From NCBI GenBank assembly GCA_000499405.2, contig HG738137.1, positions 6,510,001 to 6,574,000 of the forward strand: a DNA stretch of 64,000 bases, written 5' to 3'. A model generated the notes under the pieces. The model was given only the letters and a program-made list of their open reading frames with translations. It did not search any database and had not been told where the DNA came from. Below, piece by piece: positions 37,786-51,199 of this stretch. Position numbers and translations under genes: made by a program. This DNA comes from Onchocerca volvulus. Lineage: Eukaryota > Nematoda > Chromadorea > Rhabditida > Onchocercidae. Each line of letters begins with the position of its first letter. Within the stretch, counting starts at the first letter, position 1.

Positions 37786-40700
37786 AGTAAAAAAATAGGC
37801 GAAGCAATCCAGAACCGGAATAGGTGAATTTAAGGATAGATTGAGAATATAACAGAGAACGATAAACGGCAGTGCAAAATGTGCGTTAATTCAAATCCTT
37901 CTGGTGTTGATTTGTGTAGCAGGTGACCAAATACTTTACGACAGATGTTGATATATCAAAATTTTGCACTAAATGATTCATTCCATCAAAAAAAAAAAAA
38001 AAAAAACAAACAAAAAAGAAAAACGTAAAAACAAACTTTTCGATGACGAACATTTTCTGTTGCTCAGTGATCAAACTATCACAGTTGAGTGATATTAGGG
38101 ATAGTTCAAACTAAAATTTGACTAATATCGATGACAAAATCATCGAATTCGAAGTTCCAAACTCTGCAGTCTGCATGAAGATATGAACTGACCCTTTAAT
38201 GATCAACGGAATCAAATAATCATTGTAATCTGCATCAGAAGTTCCGCAACTTGAAGTTTTTGTCAATTCTATTCACATTTCATTCCTGAAATTTCATTCA
38301 TTTCTTGAGCATCGAACATCCTGGAAAAGTAAAAAATGTAGAAAAATGAAACCATTCGACTGCAAAAAAACAATGGAAATTGTTACTGCGAAACGATTTT
38401 CATCAAAATAATGGTGGTAAATTAATAGAAATTTGTATTCTCGCTCAGTGCATTGTTATTCACATTCTCAGAACAGGTCTAAAGAGAGGGATCATTTTTA
38501 TTCGCACTATTGTCTGCTTATTTTTCTTTTCCACATCTATTTCTAATGTATTTTAGGATGTTATGGAAACACAATAGCGTCAAACAAAAATACCATCTAT
38601 TCCTACCAGATTTTTAAGTGATATTAATTGCGAAAAAAGAGGAAGTTCATTTGAAATGAGTTCGGATGGGGCGTACAGAAACAATCAGCAATTTGCAGGT
38701 GGTTACATTCATCTTATATATTTTATTTTCATTCATCCTTCTCTTTTGTAACTCCGTAAATCACCAATTAATCAATCAAAAACCGAAAATAAAAAAAATC
38801 TGTTATATACATACAAAAAAAAAAAAAAAAAGAAAAAAACTAGAAAAATGGTTTTGATAAGAACCAATTCTCTTGCTAATATATTAACCAATGTAAAACA
38901 GTCTACAAAATAGAACCAAAAAAGTCCAAAAACCATTTTCTGGCTAACTATAAAATATTGTCTACAAAATATTCCACAGCATGGCATTTGTGCTTTTGAT
39001 TTTTGATAGCATTGTGCATGATTAACAAAGTAAGGAATTAAAAATAAAGTTCTGTTCGTGGATTTCTTTCATTTCAAAGAAAAGCACGAATTTAAAAGTG
39101 TACTACTTTAAATACAATTCAAATAAAAAGAAACTTTGAAGTATCATTCATCGTTATACAAATATAAATGTAAACAAGAAAAAGGAAGAATACTTTTTGG
39201 AGGAGCATATATCAAACTAGTTTGATAACGTTTTCCATTCAGTGCAGTTCCTATGAATTATCATCTATGCAATCAATATATTTTTAATTAAAGCTCTTTT
39301 CACCAATCTTACTGATGAAACGTTAACTACCTTCATTCGACAAGTTTTTTCACATTAGCTAGAATTTTTGTTTTTTAAAGTGTTTCTTACTTCGTAGATG
39401 GACATCTTCCAAAAGTCTGTAAACAATTTTAAACATCAGTGTATGATAGTAATTGTGTAAAAATTTGAGCAACCGAGAAATGAGTGGAAAAATGGAGAAA
39501 AATATAAATATGAAAATTTAATCAAAGACTCTAACCAACATTCTTTGACATTAAATATCAAAGGGAAAAACACTGAACTAGCAGCGCCTAACGGTGAAAT
39601 CCCATTCCCATCATCGATCCTAGCTTTTGAAAGCCCTTCAAGCAATAGGCAATAATTCTGATAAACAGCATTTCTTAGTTCCCCAACTCAAACAACTTAA
39701 TATTCAACTGCTTTTTATTGATAACGTAAATTAAATTGTCTATTGAGTAAGATAAACATATATAAATTTTTGTGAAGTGAAACATCGGATGAAAAGGAGA
39801 CAAACAATAAAAAATAGAAAGATTAGTTGAAATAAATAGAATGAGACTAGTGCTTCTGATCTAGATATACTTGAAGCTTAGATAAACATATGAAGATTTT
39901 CGACATAATAGCAATATTATTATATAATCTATCTCCACATTACTAAACTCTAATTCTGTCAGATTCAGTATCCATTTTCGAAAGGAATTATCAACTGATA
40001 TCAGAGTTCAGTTTAGCATCAGATTTATGTTTATGGAGATAACTTCATAAATTATGATTGCCATCGAAAAAATCGAAATATTTTTTGGAATATGGGTTAT
40101 GACGAAATAATCAGAATTTCCTTTCCATATACAGACTTCTGATCTCTATGATGTAATTAATGTAATTTACATATTGTGAATTATGTGTTGTTATGGTGAT
40201 ATGGAGAAACAACTTCATTACAAAAAGAGTTTTTATCTGAAGGAATTCATCCATCCATCCATCCAATCCTTTGCTCTGGTCGGTATTCGTCCAGCCGTCT
40301 TTTCCAACTCCAATCCTACCAGTTCTGAATTTCAATAACGCTCAAATAACTTCTCTTCTATGAAAGGAAGTTCAAATTATCAGTTGTACTATCGATATTC
40401 ATGAATTCACTGTATGCCATAGTTATGGCAAACATATCAAGGACTTCATTACACAATAAATCATCCATACCAAATTTCAATCCCGAACAAAAAACTTCCT
40501 ACAAATTACTTTCACGATAATTATATCACTTAATGTACAATACTCCAGTTAAATATGTTATACATATGGATGCAATCATTATCAAGTCGTTATTTCGCTA
40601 TAGTAATTATTTAAGTAGATGAGAGAGCCCTTCCAATAGCTTTACAAAAAGTATATATTGTTATTGACGAATTACATTTGACAATCTTCTCAATTATTAA

Positions 40701-42254
40701 ATACTTTAAAATCAACGAAACTCAATGCATCATCATTTGATGGTCATACAAATTTACGTTGTGGACACAGAATGTACAGGCCAGAAAACTAACTAAAACA
40801 TCAACAATAATGGACAAAAACAAATCAGTGATAGGAATGAAGATGGAATGGAAAGAATAACTGGACAAATGAAAGCATAGGAACTCTACGCTCATCATTC
40901 AATGCACTATCCATCAACATTCTGCTCTTATTTATCACAATCTTAGTGCTATATGCTACTCATCGCCTTCGAGAATACTTCTTCCAACTTTGAATAATTC
41001 ATTTATATAAAAAATTAAGCGCTTATTTCCGAAAATTTGACTATCTCTGATTTGTTGTTTACTCTATAAAACTGTTAAAACCGTTTTTTTTTTTCTTTTT
41101 TTTCAGCCCAAATTGACTCGACAAAATACATCAGAATTTGAATTATGTGAAACAATGACTTTAAATATTAATTTTCATTAAAACAAAAGGACAAGGATAA
41201 GGTCTAAATTCTAGAAACATAGGAAGAAAAATTCAAACACGAAAAGAAAAAACTTCTGAATGTTCAAAAAATGTTAAAATATGTAGTAGTTAAATTTATG
41301 ATACAATGTAATCGATATCGAAATAATATAAGCGAGGCGTTGAAAATTTAAAAAAAAAGCAATGAATTATATAGTTCAGAAACAGAATGCCACCAAGAAA
41401 TGCATTTTTGATTAATAACTTTATGATAACAGAAAATTTTATTTTTAAAACTTTGTCTTCTGCGACACCAAAAAAAAAATTTCTATATTTTGTGGATGTA
41501 CAAGAACATCTAAACCAACTTACCAAAAGTTACATTAATGCAACCAAGGTAACAACGAGCTATTTCCAAAAAAATCACATCTAGTAAAAGTAATGTGCGA
41601 TTGGAAAATACATCTTTTGAAAACAGTACTTAGTATTTTAGGTAATAAAAACTTCTAAACACGGAACTTATATCACAAAAACTTGTCGATTTTCATCGGA
41701 TAGAGCTAAATTTAAATTTGGATGAATAAATATACAGAATGAATGTAAATTTACGACAAAATGTGAAAATTGGCGTGCTCTGAAACTGATCTTGGAAAAT
41801 TGCTGAAATTATTTCCTAATAATAGTGCTATATCGAAAAATAAAAAGTGATGTTATATAAATTTAAAACAAAACGAAAACAGGAAATCCATATTCAAAAT
41901 AAAGAACAAACAAAAATATTATTAAAATAGAGTGCACATGACTGAAATCCTTCAAAAATTTGGATTCCAAAATAATTAAATTCAGAATTTCAAACTGGAA
42001 ATATAAAGCAGCATATAAGAAGAAATTGCAGTGAAAAAAAAATACCAGTTAAAACTGTAACAAAAAGGAAAGAAATGTTATATTCGCTTTCTATGTCAAT
42101 GAATGATAGATCTAAATGAATAAATCTCCTTCTTCAATTCAAAAAATTTAACAGTCATATTGTTTGCCAAAGAAATAAGAATCGAAGGACAGTAATAATA
42201 AGTTAAAAAGAAATCTTAAAAATTTATAATTTCAAAACAATGAAATATATGTAA
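37786..42254. other. Long intergenic stretch, no gene seen
   Basis: About 4.5 kb of AT-rich DNA with poly-A runs (37995-38015, 38815-38836) and a (CATC)n microsatellite at about 40248-40265. Open frames are short and read as chance. I see no tRNA-like cloverleaf or repeat family that I can name. Confidence 0.45.
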
Positions 42255-45200
42255 TCACGGCGACACATGTACCCGATGAGGTGGTCTCACGATCAATTTT
42301 CCACTCTGAAAAAACAAATGATTTTTACAAAGTTTCAAAAATTCGAAGTTAGCGAATTCATTTATATATATAAAGAACACAATGGAGAATTTGCGATGCA
42401 AAATTATCCTTACTTCATCTCCCATTAAAAAAAAAAAAAAAAAGAAAAAATATCTTCTTAATCAAGGTTATCATTACTATGAAGAATTTTAGCAAACCAA
42501 AAAATCAGAATCAGATGTCATTTGTTTAAAATAAAATATCCACATAATTGGAATAAAATTTCTGTTTCTCCATTTCGACACCAAAAAAAGTCCGCATTCT
42601 ATATAAAATAGTTGTTATCAAAAGCAGAAAAACCGACATCAATTAAAATAACATGAAGCCAAATAAAAAAAAATTAAATCTGTTTAAGTAAAAACATACA
42701 TCATCACAGCTAAGGCTGAAGTCTGCCAGTACCGAACGACACCGTGAGGCAATGCTGAAATGATTATAGCAATCATAAATATGCAATAATAAAATTTATA
42801 ACTCTAGACAAATGTATGCTTTTGATCAAAATCCAGCCAACAGATTCAATTATAATTCATATTTCATAAGATTGAGATGTCTTCATTCATATATATATAT
42901 ATTACGATGCAGAATAAATTTCAAGAAAATATGGTGTCTTCGGAAACGAATTAAAAAGCATCTCAAAATGACGACCAAACATGTGCAAAAAATCCAAGGA
43001 AATAAAATATACATAACAAAAAATTTTCTCTAAATTCTCTCGACGTTCAGTCAGTTGAAGAACAGCATGTACAGGAATATACAGGAATCAAGCGCAATCA
43101 AACCATGATTCCTAGCTCCGCCTCCTGCATTGCCGATCTGTCTTCTTCCAGTTGTTTTTCATCCCGATTTTACTTACATTTCAAAAGAACAGATTCAATT
43201 ATCATCTACGTTAAAAATATTAAAACTCTGCATTTTAATTTTGTCTATTTGCATATTTTGTTTTTGTTTTATTTCTTTCTGTATACTTTTGCATTTACGG
43301 GTTTTTAAGAATAAAGGGATTTTTAATCGATATCGAAACCAGTGGTGCAAAAGTATATAAAAACAAGTAAAATAAAAACAAAATCATATTCAAATGCGGT
43401 TATTTGTCATACTGAACAACAATTGCTTGTCATTCACTGGAAGCCACAATAGAAGTCGATATGTAAAGCAGAATCTGAATACTACATTAAAAAATTTATT
43501 AGTAATAATTGTGTTCAATATTCGATAATTTGACATTCGGCAAATTGTTGCAAATGAATTCTATAGAATGGCACGTAAAACTATTCTAACTAAAAAAAAA
43601 AAAAAATGACATCTTCAAATGTTCGAAAGAACTTGCAGAAATCTTGTTACTTATAATGGCAAGTTTTAAGAAGCAATCAGAAAAATATTAAAAAAACTAC
43701 AATGCTGAAGAATGAAATGCAGTGACAGAGAGAGAAACATGATATATGATCGGAATTAAATGTCATCATATTGTTTAGTCATTCAGAGCAGAATGTTTTA
43801 TGACTGAATAAAAAGTTATCTGGAATGATTATTTACAATCATTTGGAATAAAGTCAATAGTTACACGTTATTTGAAACGTGATTCACATAACCTGTACCA
43901 TATGATTGTCCCATTACTCTAGCTTGATTCCAATATGATCCACGCTGCGCTGCGGCAGTCTACAACAATGAGAAACATCTCTACTGATATCCACAGGATA
44001 TGTCATGAACAAATTAGGTCACGGATGTATACAAAATATGGACTTTTCAAATATCCAGAGTTTATCCCATTATATGAAACATATGAAATCAACTTACATG
44101 CTTGGTGCAACAGCACGATTATGTATTCCAATAAAACCAAATAGAAATAATAGTGAAGGCAAACAAGCCGAAAAGACAAGATGATTTTGTAGCGATTCAA
44201 CCAAAGTTATCTAGAAAATTCCAGAATTTACAAGCTTAATATTTAAAATAAATGCATAAATTGAAACAGAAAATCACAATGAATTAAAAAAATAAAAATA
44301 ATACGTACACTACGTATGGAGGGGTCCTTCAGCCAAAAGTAGGCGCTCCATAATGTACATCCAAATGCGATTAGTAAAACCACTGAAAATGCACATAATT
44401 GCTCAATAGGAAATCTAGAAATGACGATCTATGGGACATAAAATTTTAACAGCCTATTGGAAGTCGAAAGTTTTTGTACAGTACAACTTGAATCTCTATT
44501 TTATCTCTCAAAAATGAATAAGATATTATTCGATTAAAGAGGGAAAAAGAAAAGATTAAAAAATATATAAATAAATAAGAAAAGGAAATAATTATTACTA
44601 ATATCTACTGTCTGTAAGAGTGGAATCTAGGCTAAAATCTCACTCCATAGATTGTAAATATAGATTAAGGCAAAAGAAACAATAATTTGGTCTTCAACAG
44701 AAAAATCCAAAAATATATTTTTAAACTACATTTGATACTATTACTTCCGTGGAACTTGTTCGTGATAACAACTGCCCACATTGAATATATTTTAAGACAC
44801 AAAAATATTTCAGGAAGTCTGAAACACAATCTAACTTGATAATGGCAGTTCAAATCATTGACAGTTTAGCTAGTGGCTTAAATGGAATGATCTATGCCTC
44901 TCTAACAAGCTCACGAAAAACAGCATATGGCATTTAGTCATTAATATACCGGTCACTGATAGATTCATTAATAGACATCTAAACACTAAGAGATTTTATT
45001 CCGATGCCTGCTGACTGCATTACTCGACAAAAAGTGAGAAATCGGTATGTAAAGCGAGCCAATAAGCATTTCACATAATTTTTACATGTTGAAAATAGTA
45101 AAATAACTTACACCGCCACCTTGTCGCAGCTGGTTGCATACTTTGAATCACTTCTGTCAGACGTCTTTCAAAGTAACGCAGATCTACAGTATAATGTGCA

Positions 45201-45420
45201 TATAAAAAGAGAATTAAATTTCAATATTTGATCAACAAATATGGGTAAGCTTAAATATTGATGAGCAATGAAACTATTAATAAACTGCCTGCTGCTACCT
45301 TTTGAACAAGCAAAATTTCGGACTCTTTCATTTAATTAAATTCCACAATTTCCCCAATTCGAAGCAAATTCATACGATGAAAAGCAAATTACCTTCACAG
45401 GCTGCAGAAGTCTCATCCAT
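42255..45420 (-). CDS. CNEP1R1: CNEP1R1, nuclear envelope phosphatase regulatory subunit
   Basis: CNEP1R1 (TMEM188; Spo7-like) holds and activates the phosphatase CTDNEP1 in the nuclear envelope and ER, which dephosphorylates lipin and limits membrane synthesis. Six exons: 45420-45393, 45183-45112, 44382-44309, 44210-44098, 42754-42700 and 42305-42255 (130 residues, near the usual 125). Landmarks: YFERRLTEVIQSMQPAATRW, first membrane span (LVLLIAFGCTLWSAYFWL), DPSIR, SLQNHLVFSACLPS and the second span, then HNRAVAPSIIASRCRSVLAD, FSLSCDD and SGKLIVRPPHRVHVSP at the end. The exon 2 donor was chosen as T|GTAAGT because the nearer GTGTAA would shift the frame out of the family sequence. Intron 4 (1.34 kb) holds a cryptic exon candidate at 43893-43959. 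Confidence 0.92.
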
Positions 45421-46670
45421 GACTTAACCAACGTACTTCTTGTCTCTACATTAGTCTAATTTGATAGTTCGATTGCTACAATACAAGCTGAAAATTAATG
45501 ATACAAATATCAGATACAATAAATTCAAATCTCAATAAGGCTTGAATTCTTGAAATTGATAAAACAGCTGCGATAGTGTACATACAGAGACACAACGTTA
45601 TGAAATTAGAATTCCAGACTGAACAAATCAGCGATAAATTATCTCATGTATGTCATACTATTATGAAGAACAAATCAGCTGGACCTTTACATATTCATAG
45701 TAATCGTAACACCTAAATAACCAGATTTCCGGAAAGTCCTGATAAGACATCAAAAATCAGAAGTAATCAGATCGGAAGACATAGAAAACAAGAAACACGG
45801 CTAAATAAGCAAAGGCTAAGTCAGCAGTTTCGGTACTAGATGGTAGTTCAAAGACCATGCTAGTAAATAGTAAAATCAGTGAATTCTTATTCGAAGATGA
45901 ACAATATAAGCAATAATTCATCTAATGACAGTTTTGTGCATACGAGAGATTATGTACACGAAGTGAATTAGGAAAAGATCGGAGATCAGTGCGGTATTTT
46001 CCGCTTCGAGATATGAGATGTGTGAGAGGATACTTGATCATTCTGGAAGTTTTTCTCTTCTATAATAGCGATCAGTGATGGAACATTTGAGTCGAGTTTC
46101 TAGACTTTTATGAATTATCAACTCTTTTGTGACTCGTTAGCATTTTAGTAGGACTGACTGCAACTGATAAATTGATTTTGTTTGTGATTAAAAAGATTAT
46201 GTCAGAATTTTAAATGAGCAAGCTGCAGGGTTATATTTTCTCGAGATGAACTGTTCCTTTCTTTTTTGAATTATTTTTCAATCCTCATATCCTAAGAGAT
46301 AAAAACCGTTTATTATTTCGAAAAACAATGATGTTTCGGAACAGTGTCATTATTATCACACCAAGGAAAGTTTGTTCTTTTTCCATGGTACTCACTTCTT
46401 TATCAGATCCAATTCTTTCAACTTGAAGGATTCGTTTCAATAATCGATCTTCTTGCGTGATAATTCATCCAGCTTTCTCCTGCACTGCTGTTTTGTACTT
46501 TTTCTCAGAGATCACCAAGTGCGCTGAATATATGTACTGCATAGTAAATAATTTTTGATATTTGTTATAAAAAATTCCGAATGATTCACTCTACTAATGG
46601 ATGAATAGATATGTGTTTGAAGGTCGCTTCTTTGACTGCTTTCCAATTTCTCATTATCAGTCAACAATTT
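45421..46670. other. Divergent spacer between CNEP1R1 and UBE2W
   Basis: About 1.3 kb separating two genes transcribed away from each other, so both promoters should lie here. I see no clear TATA box or other named element and no coding block. Confidence 0.45.
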
Positions 46671-46677
46671 TTTGCAG
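46671..46677 (+). promoter_or_regulatory. Likely trans-splice acceptor of UBE2W
   Basis: CAATTTTTTGCAG ends 41 bases before the chosen ATG, with no fitting upstream coding exon. It resembles a nematode spliced-leader acceptor. Confidence 0.4.
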
Positions 46678-46718
46678 GCTATCAATATCCATTAAACAGG
46701 ACATTTCTTTTTCTGGGA

Positions 46719-48527
46719 ATGGATTCATCATGTCAGAAACGTTTGACGAAGGAATACCAACAGCTCACACTCGAACCACCAACTGGTGTGCACGTTAAGG
46801 ATGAATCAACACACGATTTGCGACTTTGGATTGTTCATGTTGATGGTGCTCCGAATACGCTTTACGCTGGTGAACAGTTCACGCTAAGAGTAATTTTCTT
46901 TTCCTTAAAATTAAGCATTGATTGTTGAGTATTTCCTCACAAATCAATAACGTCTGTTCTTTATTCATGTGCTAGTAGATAGCATAACTGCTTGCTTTAC
47001 TGGCCTTACGTGGATTTCTGAAAAAAATTCGCTTTGACAGTTCTATCTAAGCCATACTATGAAAAAGTTGTTGGATTTTCCCTCTGAAAAACACTTTTGC
47101 TTTCTTTTTTGGAACAACGTGATTCTTCTGACTTTTTCAAGGATTCGAAAAGGAAATTACAAAAATTGGTCAATACCAATATGACTAAGTTATATTATTG
47201 AAGTATATAATATGCCGAATATAAATATTCCATTAGGTTTAAAATGACTTTTATGGCTACTCAGATTTGTGACTTTTTTTTCTCATCAATTTCTGAAAAG
47301 AACGGACCGTGTCTTAGTATCTAGTTGATTTCTGCAAAACTTTTGGAATTGTGTTAGTCAATTTCCTGGACACTGCTAAAGCAAGTTCTTTAGAAATATG
47401 GAAGTCGCTAGTTTTTTTACAGTCAAAATTCTGAAATGTTCGAAGTTCTGTTACTATAATTAGCTTCTGCTTAGCTTTGGAATGAAAAACATCCACAGAA
47501 TATCGTAGGAAATTTCGTCTGCCATCTAGCAAAGCATTATTTTGCGATTCAATACGCTGATATAGAATACAAGTAGAGAATTAATAATAAATCAATATAT
47601 GTAAATTTATTGATCCATTATTAATTTCTGTTTGTAATCCATATCAGCATATTGAATTACTCAGAAGTTTCACTTTTATTTTATCTCTGTCTACATTTTT
47701 CCATTTTTTTTTCAGTTTCGTTTCCCGGATGAATATCCTTTTTCTTCACCTGAAGTTATTTTCATTGGTGATAATATTCCTGTCCATCCGCATGTATACT
47801 CAAATGGTCACATATGTTTGTCAATCCTAAGCGATGATTGGACTCCTGCACTTTCTGTGCAGGCTATTTGTCTCTCTGTACTATCCATGCTTTCTTCATG
47901 CAAAGAGAAAAAACGACCACCGGACAATGCTGTCTACGTGCGTACCTGTAGTAAAAGTCCAAATAATACCCGGTGGTGGTTTCACGGTAAAGTTTTAATT
48001 GTGATCATTTTACCACTATTGTTTAGCAGATATTTCCTTTTTCACTTTTTTTGCTTTAATAACTGGTTTTTTATTATCGAAAACTTTTATTTTAATAAAT
48101 CCAAAAAAACAGCGCAGTTTTATTAGGACTTATGAATGCATATATCTTGCTTTTTTTTTTCGCTTTTTAAAAACGGCGATTGTTGTAATTAAGTCCTTTA
48201 TATAATAAATAAGGAAAATCTGGACTTCAAAATAATCACCCGACTATAAAAAATGAAGTTTACAGTAAAAGATTTTGTAACAGTCTTCTAAAAAACTTCA
48301 TTTTATTGTATTCAGTGATTATATTAAGGCGATGATCATCGAACCTATAACATATGATATTTTCTTTTTGATTTGTTTGAAAAATTCTGAGAATAAGTCC
48401 AAAATCTGCATTAGTATTTCCAAATGTCGCCATCTCTGCATATGATATGAGACGTGTAGGTAGATTTTTACAAAATTTTTTTCGTGCATTTGTTTATTTT
48501 TTTCACATTTCAGATGATACAGTGTGA
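46719..48527 (+). CDS. UBE2W: UBE2W-type ubiquitin-conjugating enzyme E2
   Basis: UBE2W (ubc-16 in C. elegans) places ubiquitin on the alpha-amino group of disordered N termini rather than on lysine. Exons: 46719-46889, 47716-47986 and 48514-48527 (151 residues, the usual length). The start MDSSCQKRLTKEYQQL aligns with the family start, so the open frame upstream of it is ignored. The UBC fold is complete: PPTGV, YAGEQFTLRFRFPDEYPFSS and the active-site block HPHVYSNGHICLSIL with the catalytic cysteine at residue 91. HPH replaces the HPN of most E2s, as is usual for UBE2W. SCKEKKRPPDNAVYVRTCSK and WWFHDDTV form the C-terminal region. The last coding exon is only 14 bases (DDTV and stop) after a 527-base intron. 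Intron 1 carries a fold-back repeat and intron 2 holds one copy of a local duplication. Confidence 0.94.
47547..47657. repeat. Inverted repeat in UBE2W intron 1
   Basis: Arms of about 50 bases (47547-47597 and 47608-47657) around a 10-base centre. ATTCAATACGCTGATATAG pairs with the region ending CATATCAGCATATTGAAT, and TTAATAATAAATCAATA with TATTGATCCATTATTAA. About four fifths of positions pair. It could be a small fold-back transposon or a structured intron segment. Confidence 0.75.
48037..48229. repeat. Local duplication, copy A
   Basis: About 190 bases in UBE2W intron 2 that reappear, diverged, at 49190-49371. Shared blocks in order include GCTTTAAT, TTATCGA, TTATTTT, ACATATCTT-like, GATTGTT and TTAAGTCCTTT, then a CTGGACTT or CCAGACTT end. 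Confidence 0.65.
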
Positions 48528-49189
48528 TAAATGTTTATCACAATTCGAAAATGAGAGCTGATTTCATCCTGAACATTTCTGTGAAATGCGACAATTTTTT
48601 TTTTTTTCATGTTTCCAATATTTTCAGTTACATTTGTTTTAAGCTTTAGAATATTAATATTTTTGAGGATGTAAATTCTTAAAAATTGTTCAACTATTCC
48701 ATAAAGACACTTGTCATGCACAAGCAGTTTTTTATATCTTAAAATTTTCGACTTCGCAAAGCTTCACTTGAAAAGAATGTTAATTTCCAAATCTAATCGA
48801 TGTATAAAAAATTAATTCGCACATTTAGTAATTTTGAACAGAATATGAATTAATTATAGAATATTTTTGATTTTGATTGATTTTTTATATTATTTTCATT
48901 TAGATTTTTTAAAAGAACTGTCGAGAAATTCATGTAGTGACATTGAATTGATTTCTGTTTATCATTCTGAATATCAGGAAATAACAGATACTTTAAGGGA
49001 TTTTTCTTATAAGATCATTTATATAGGCGTAATATAAAAACAGTTATTGTGAAAGATGGAATTTGTATCACTAAAGTAGTGGGAAAAGTATTGTGAAAAA
49101 AGAAATTTGCAAAAGATATACGTAGTGTAGAAATAAGCTCTGGAATTTAAATCTTCGGATCCAGTTTCCGTATAAAGCTTCAAAACCTT

Positions 49190-49371
49190 CTTTTTCACTA
49201 TTCTTTTGCTTTAATGACTACTTTTTTTTTGTTATCGAGAAGTCTTATTTTCATGAATTCAAAAAACTGCAATTTTTATAAGAATGTACATATCTTTTTG
49301 TCTTTTTCTTTTTTAAGAGTGGTGATTGTTACTGTTAAGTCCTTTTTATAATATAATTAAAATCCAGACTT
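49190..49371. repeat. Local duplication, copy B
   Basis: Diverged direct copy of 48037-48229, about 1.15 kb downstream, in the UBE2W 3' flank. Similarity may continue weakly to about 49420. Many indels in T and A runs suggest an old event. Confidence 0.65.
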
Positions 49372-49432
49372 GTTTTGCATTAGTTTTCAAAAATTTTTCC
49401 TTTCATTACATTCATTATTTTAGTTCGGTCAT

Positions 49433-49590
49433 ATTTCAATAACATGAGAAACATTTCATTGGAAACTAAAAGCCCAATCGGTCTTGTTGGTTTAGTTCAG
49501 TTCTCTTAGGAAAAGTTCTCTTGAAACTGAACCAACAAGATCATTAGGCTTTTAGTTTCTTATAAAATGTTTCTAATACTTATTGAAATG
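49433..49590. repeat. Long fold-back repeat
   Basis: Left arm 49433-49500 and right arm 49527-49590 around a 26-base centre. The left arm reads ATTTCAATA...GAAACATTT...GAAACTAAAAGCC...TCTTGTTGGTTTAGTTCAG, and the right arm is its imperfect reverse complement. A transcript would form a hairpin of about 65 pairs, longer than a normal pre-miRNA. A MITE-like element is the simplest reading. Confidence 0.8.
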
Positions 49591-51067
49591 TAACTGCTCC
49601 AAAGTAATCATTGAATACAATAAAATCAAATATTTCGGTTCAGATTTAAATTCTAAATCATGATAACGTTTGCTTAAAAATAACGATATTTCGGAATTAG
49701 ATGTACACATTATCGCATTCGTCATTACTTCATTACTTATCTTGTATTTATTTTTGTACATCAATTTTTCATCATTTTCAGATGTCTTATACTTTCTATC
49801 TGTACTTACTAGAATCAAAAACTGCTTTTTCGTGTTATGGGAGATTTGTGTTAAACAGTGATTTTAAATACTTCTTAGAGATAAAAGTTCTAACCGCGAA
49901 ATTGCATCTAAGGTTTGTGTAATAGAGCTTGAATTAGTTTATTTAAAATGTAACTTGAATTTTAATGGTAATGATTGTATTTAATGTGATTTTCCCATTT
50001 TGTTTCTCCATTGCTATCATTATTATGTTCAGATATAGCTATTTGATGTTATAGGTATTTATAATATAATAAAATTTCCGCTCGTCGTTATTCTATTTTC
50101 TGAATCTTTTAGCGATGGCTCATTGATGATATGCATTAAATTGAATAGTATTTGAGCAGCTATTGTTAAATTTGTACGTTTTTGTTATGTGATTGGTCAA
50201 AATTCGAATAAGTATAAAAGAAGGAAAGAATCCATATGAAGAAACCTTTAAGAACTATTTGATATAGATAGATTAGGTTGTGATTTTTCGTTGGAAGATG
50301 GTGAAATTTCATAAAATTCTGAATTTGCCTTCTGATTCAATGCATTTGATTCCACTATCTGGATGTATCAACAGACTACTGTTTAAGCGTTGTAAGGATG
50401 GTAACAATTTAGCATCGTTGAACCTTATAAAACTTTAATATGGTAAATTATCTATAGACCTGTCCCATATATATTATATAGGAGAATTACGCCTCATTTT
50501 AATTGTTAGAGGGAAATTTAGCAGTTTTAATTTTCAGTACTCTATCGTTTATTGAACTTCTTCATTCCCCAGTGGAATGAAGTTTTTGGAATGAAGCGGC
50601 GAGTATGATAACATTAGGGCGATCATTGTGGAGTGCAGTTTTCCAAGAAAAATCATTTTCAAATCGTTAATCATTCAAAAGACATTGCTTTCATGTAGCA
50701 TCTGATTTTAGTCAGCAGACTTTTCGGACTTTATATTCTTTCGCGTTTCTGAACGAAACTCTAAGCTGCATTGTAAATCTTTACTTTTGCTGTATTGAGA
50801 AGGACTGCTGAAATAGAGAATTAATGATGTAGAAGTGATTAGAATATATTATGGTCATTTTGATGATATCTTTTCAATATTCAGTTTTTTACCCTTGACA
50901 TATGGATAAAGAACAAATGAATGAGCTGTAATTCAGTGTGTATAAGAGCTTTTTTCTTTCAGTAACAGTAATCGTCGTAGTACATTTGAATATTTTTATA
51001 TCTTTTCGATAAACAGCAAATTGATAGGCCATAATTGTAGTTTTTATGTTTTCAATTTCTTTTAAAA

Positions 51068-51199
51068 ATGGTAACTATCACAGAAAACAAACGTAGACAT
51101 TTATTGGATGATATATTCGGGAAGAATCGCCGTTCTATTCATCGAATTCACCAAATCTTTAACGATAGCCTCAGTGTTACAGTCGAATTTTCAACTTGA
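51068..51199 (+). CDS. Possible small open frame, 43 residues
   Basis: ATG to TGA, starting MVTITENKRRHLLDDIFGKN. It is basic and hydrophilic with varied codons, unlike the T-rich chance frames nearby. No family recognised, and the GT just after the ATG could instead be a splice donor. Confidence 0.15.
   Translation: MVTITENKRRHLLDDIFGKNRRSIHRIHQIFNDSLSVTVEFST

Larger units (their letters stand above)
48528..51067. other. UBE2W 3' flank with repeats
   Basis: No gene seen. It holds copy B of a local duplication (49190-49371) and a long fold-back repeat (49433-49590). Confidence 0.45.

Noticed and set aside
46611..46718. Longer N terminus for UBE2W
   Set aside because: The family starts at the MxSxxQKRL position; the upstream frame is hydrophobic and crosses a likely trans-splice acceptor.
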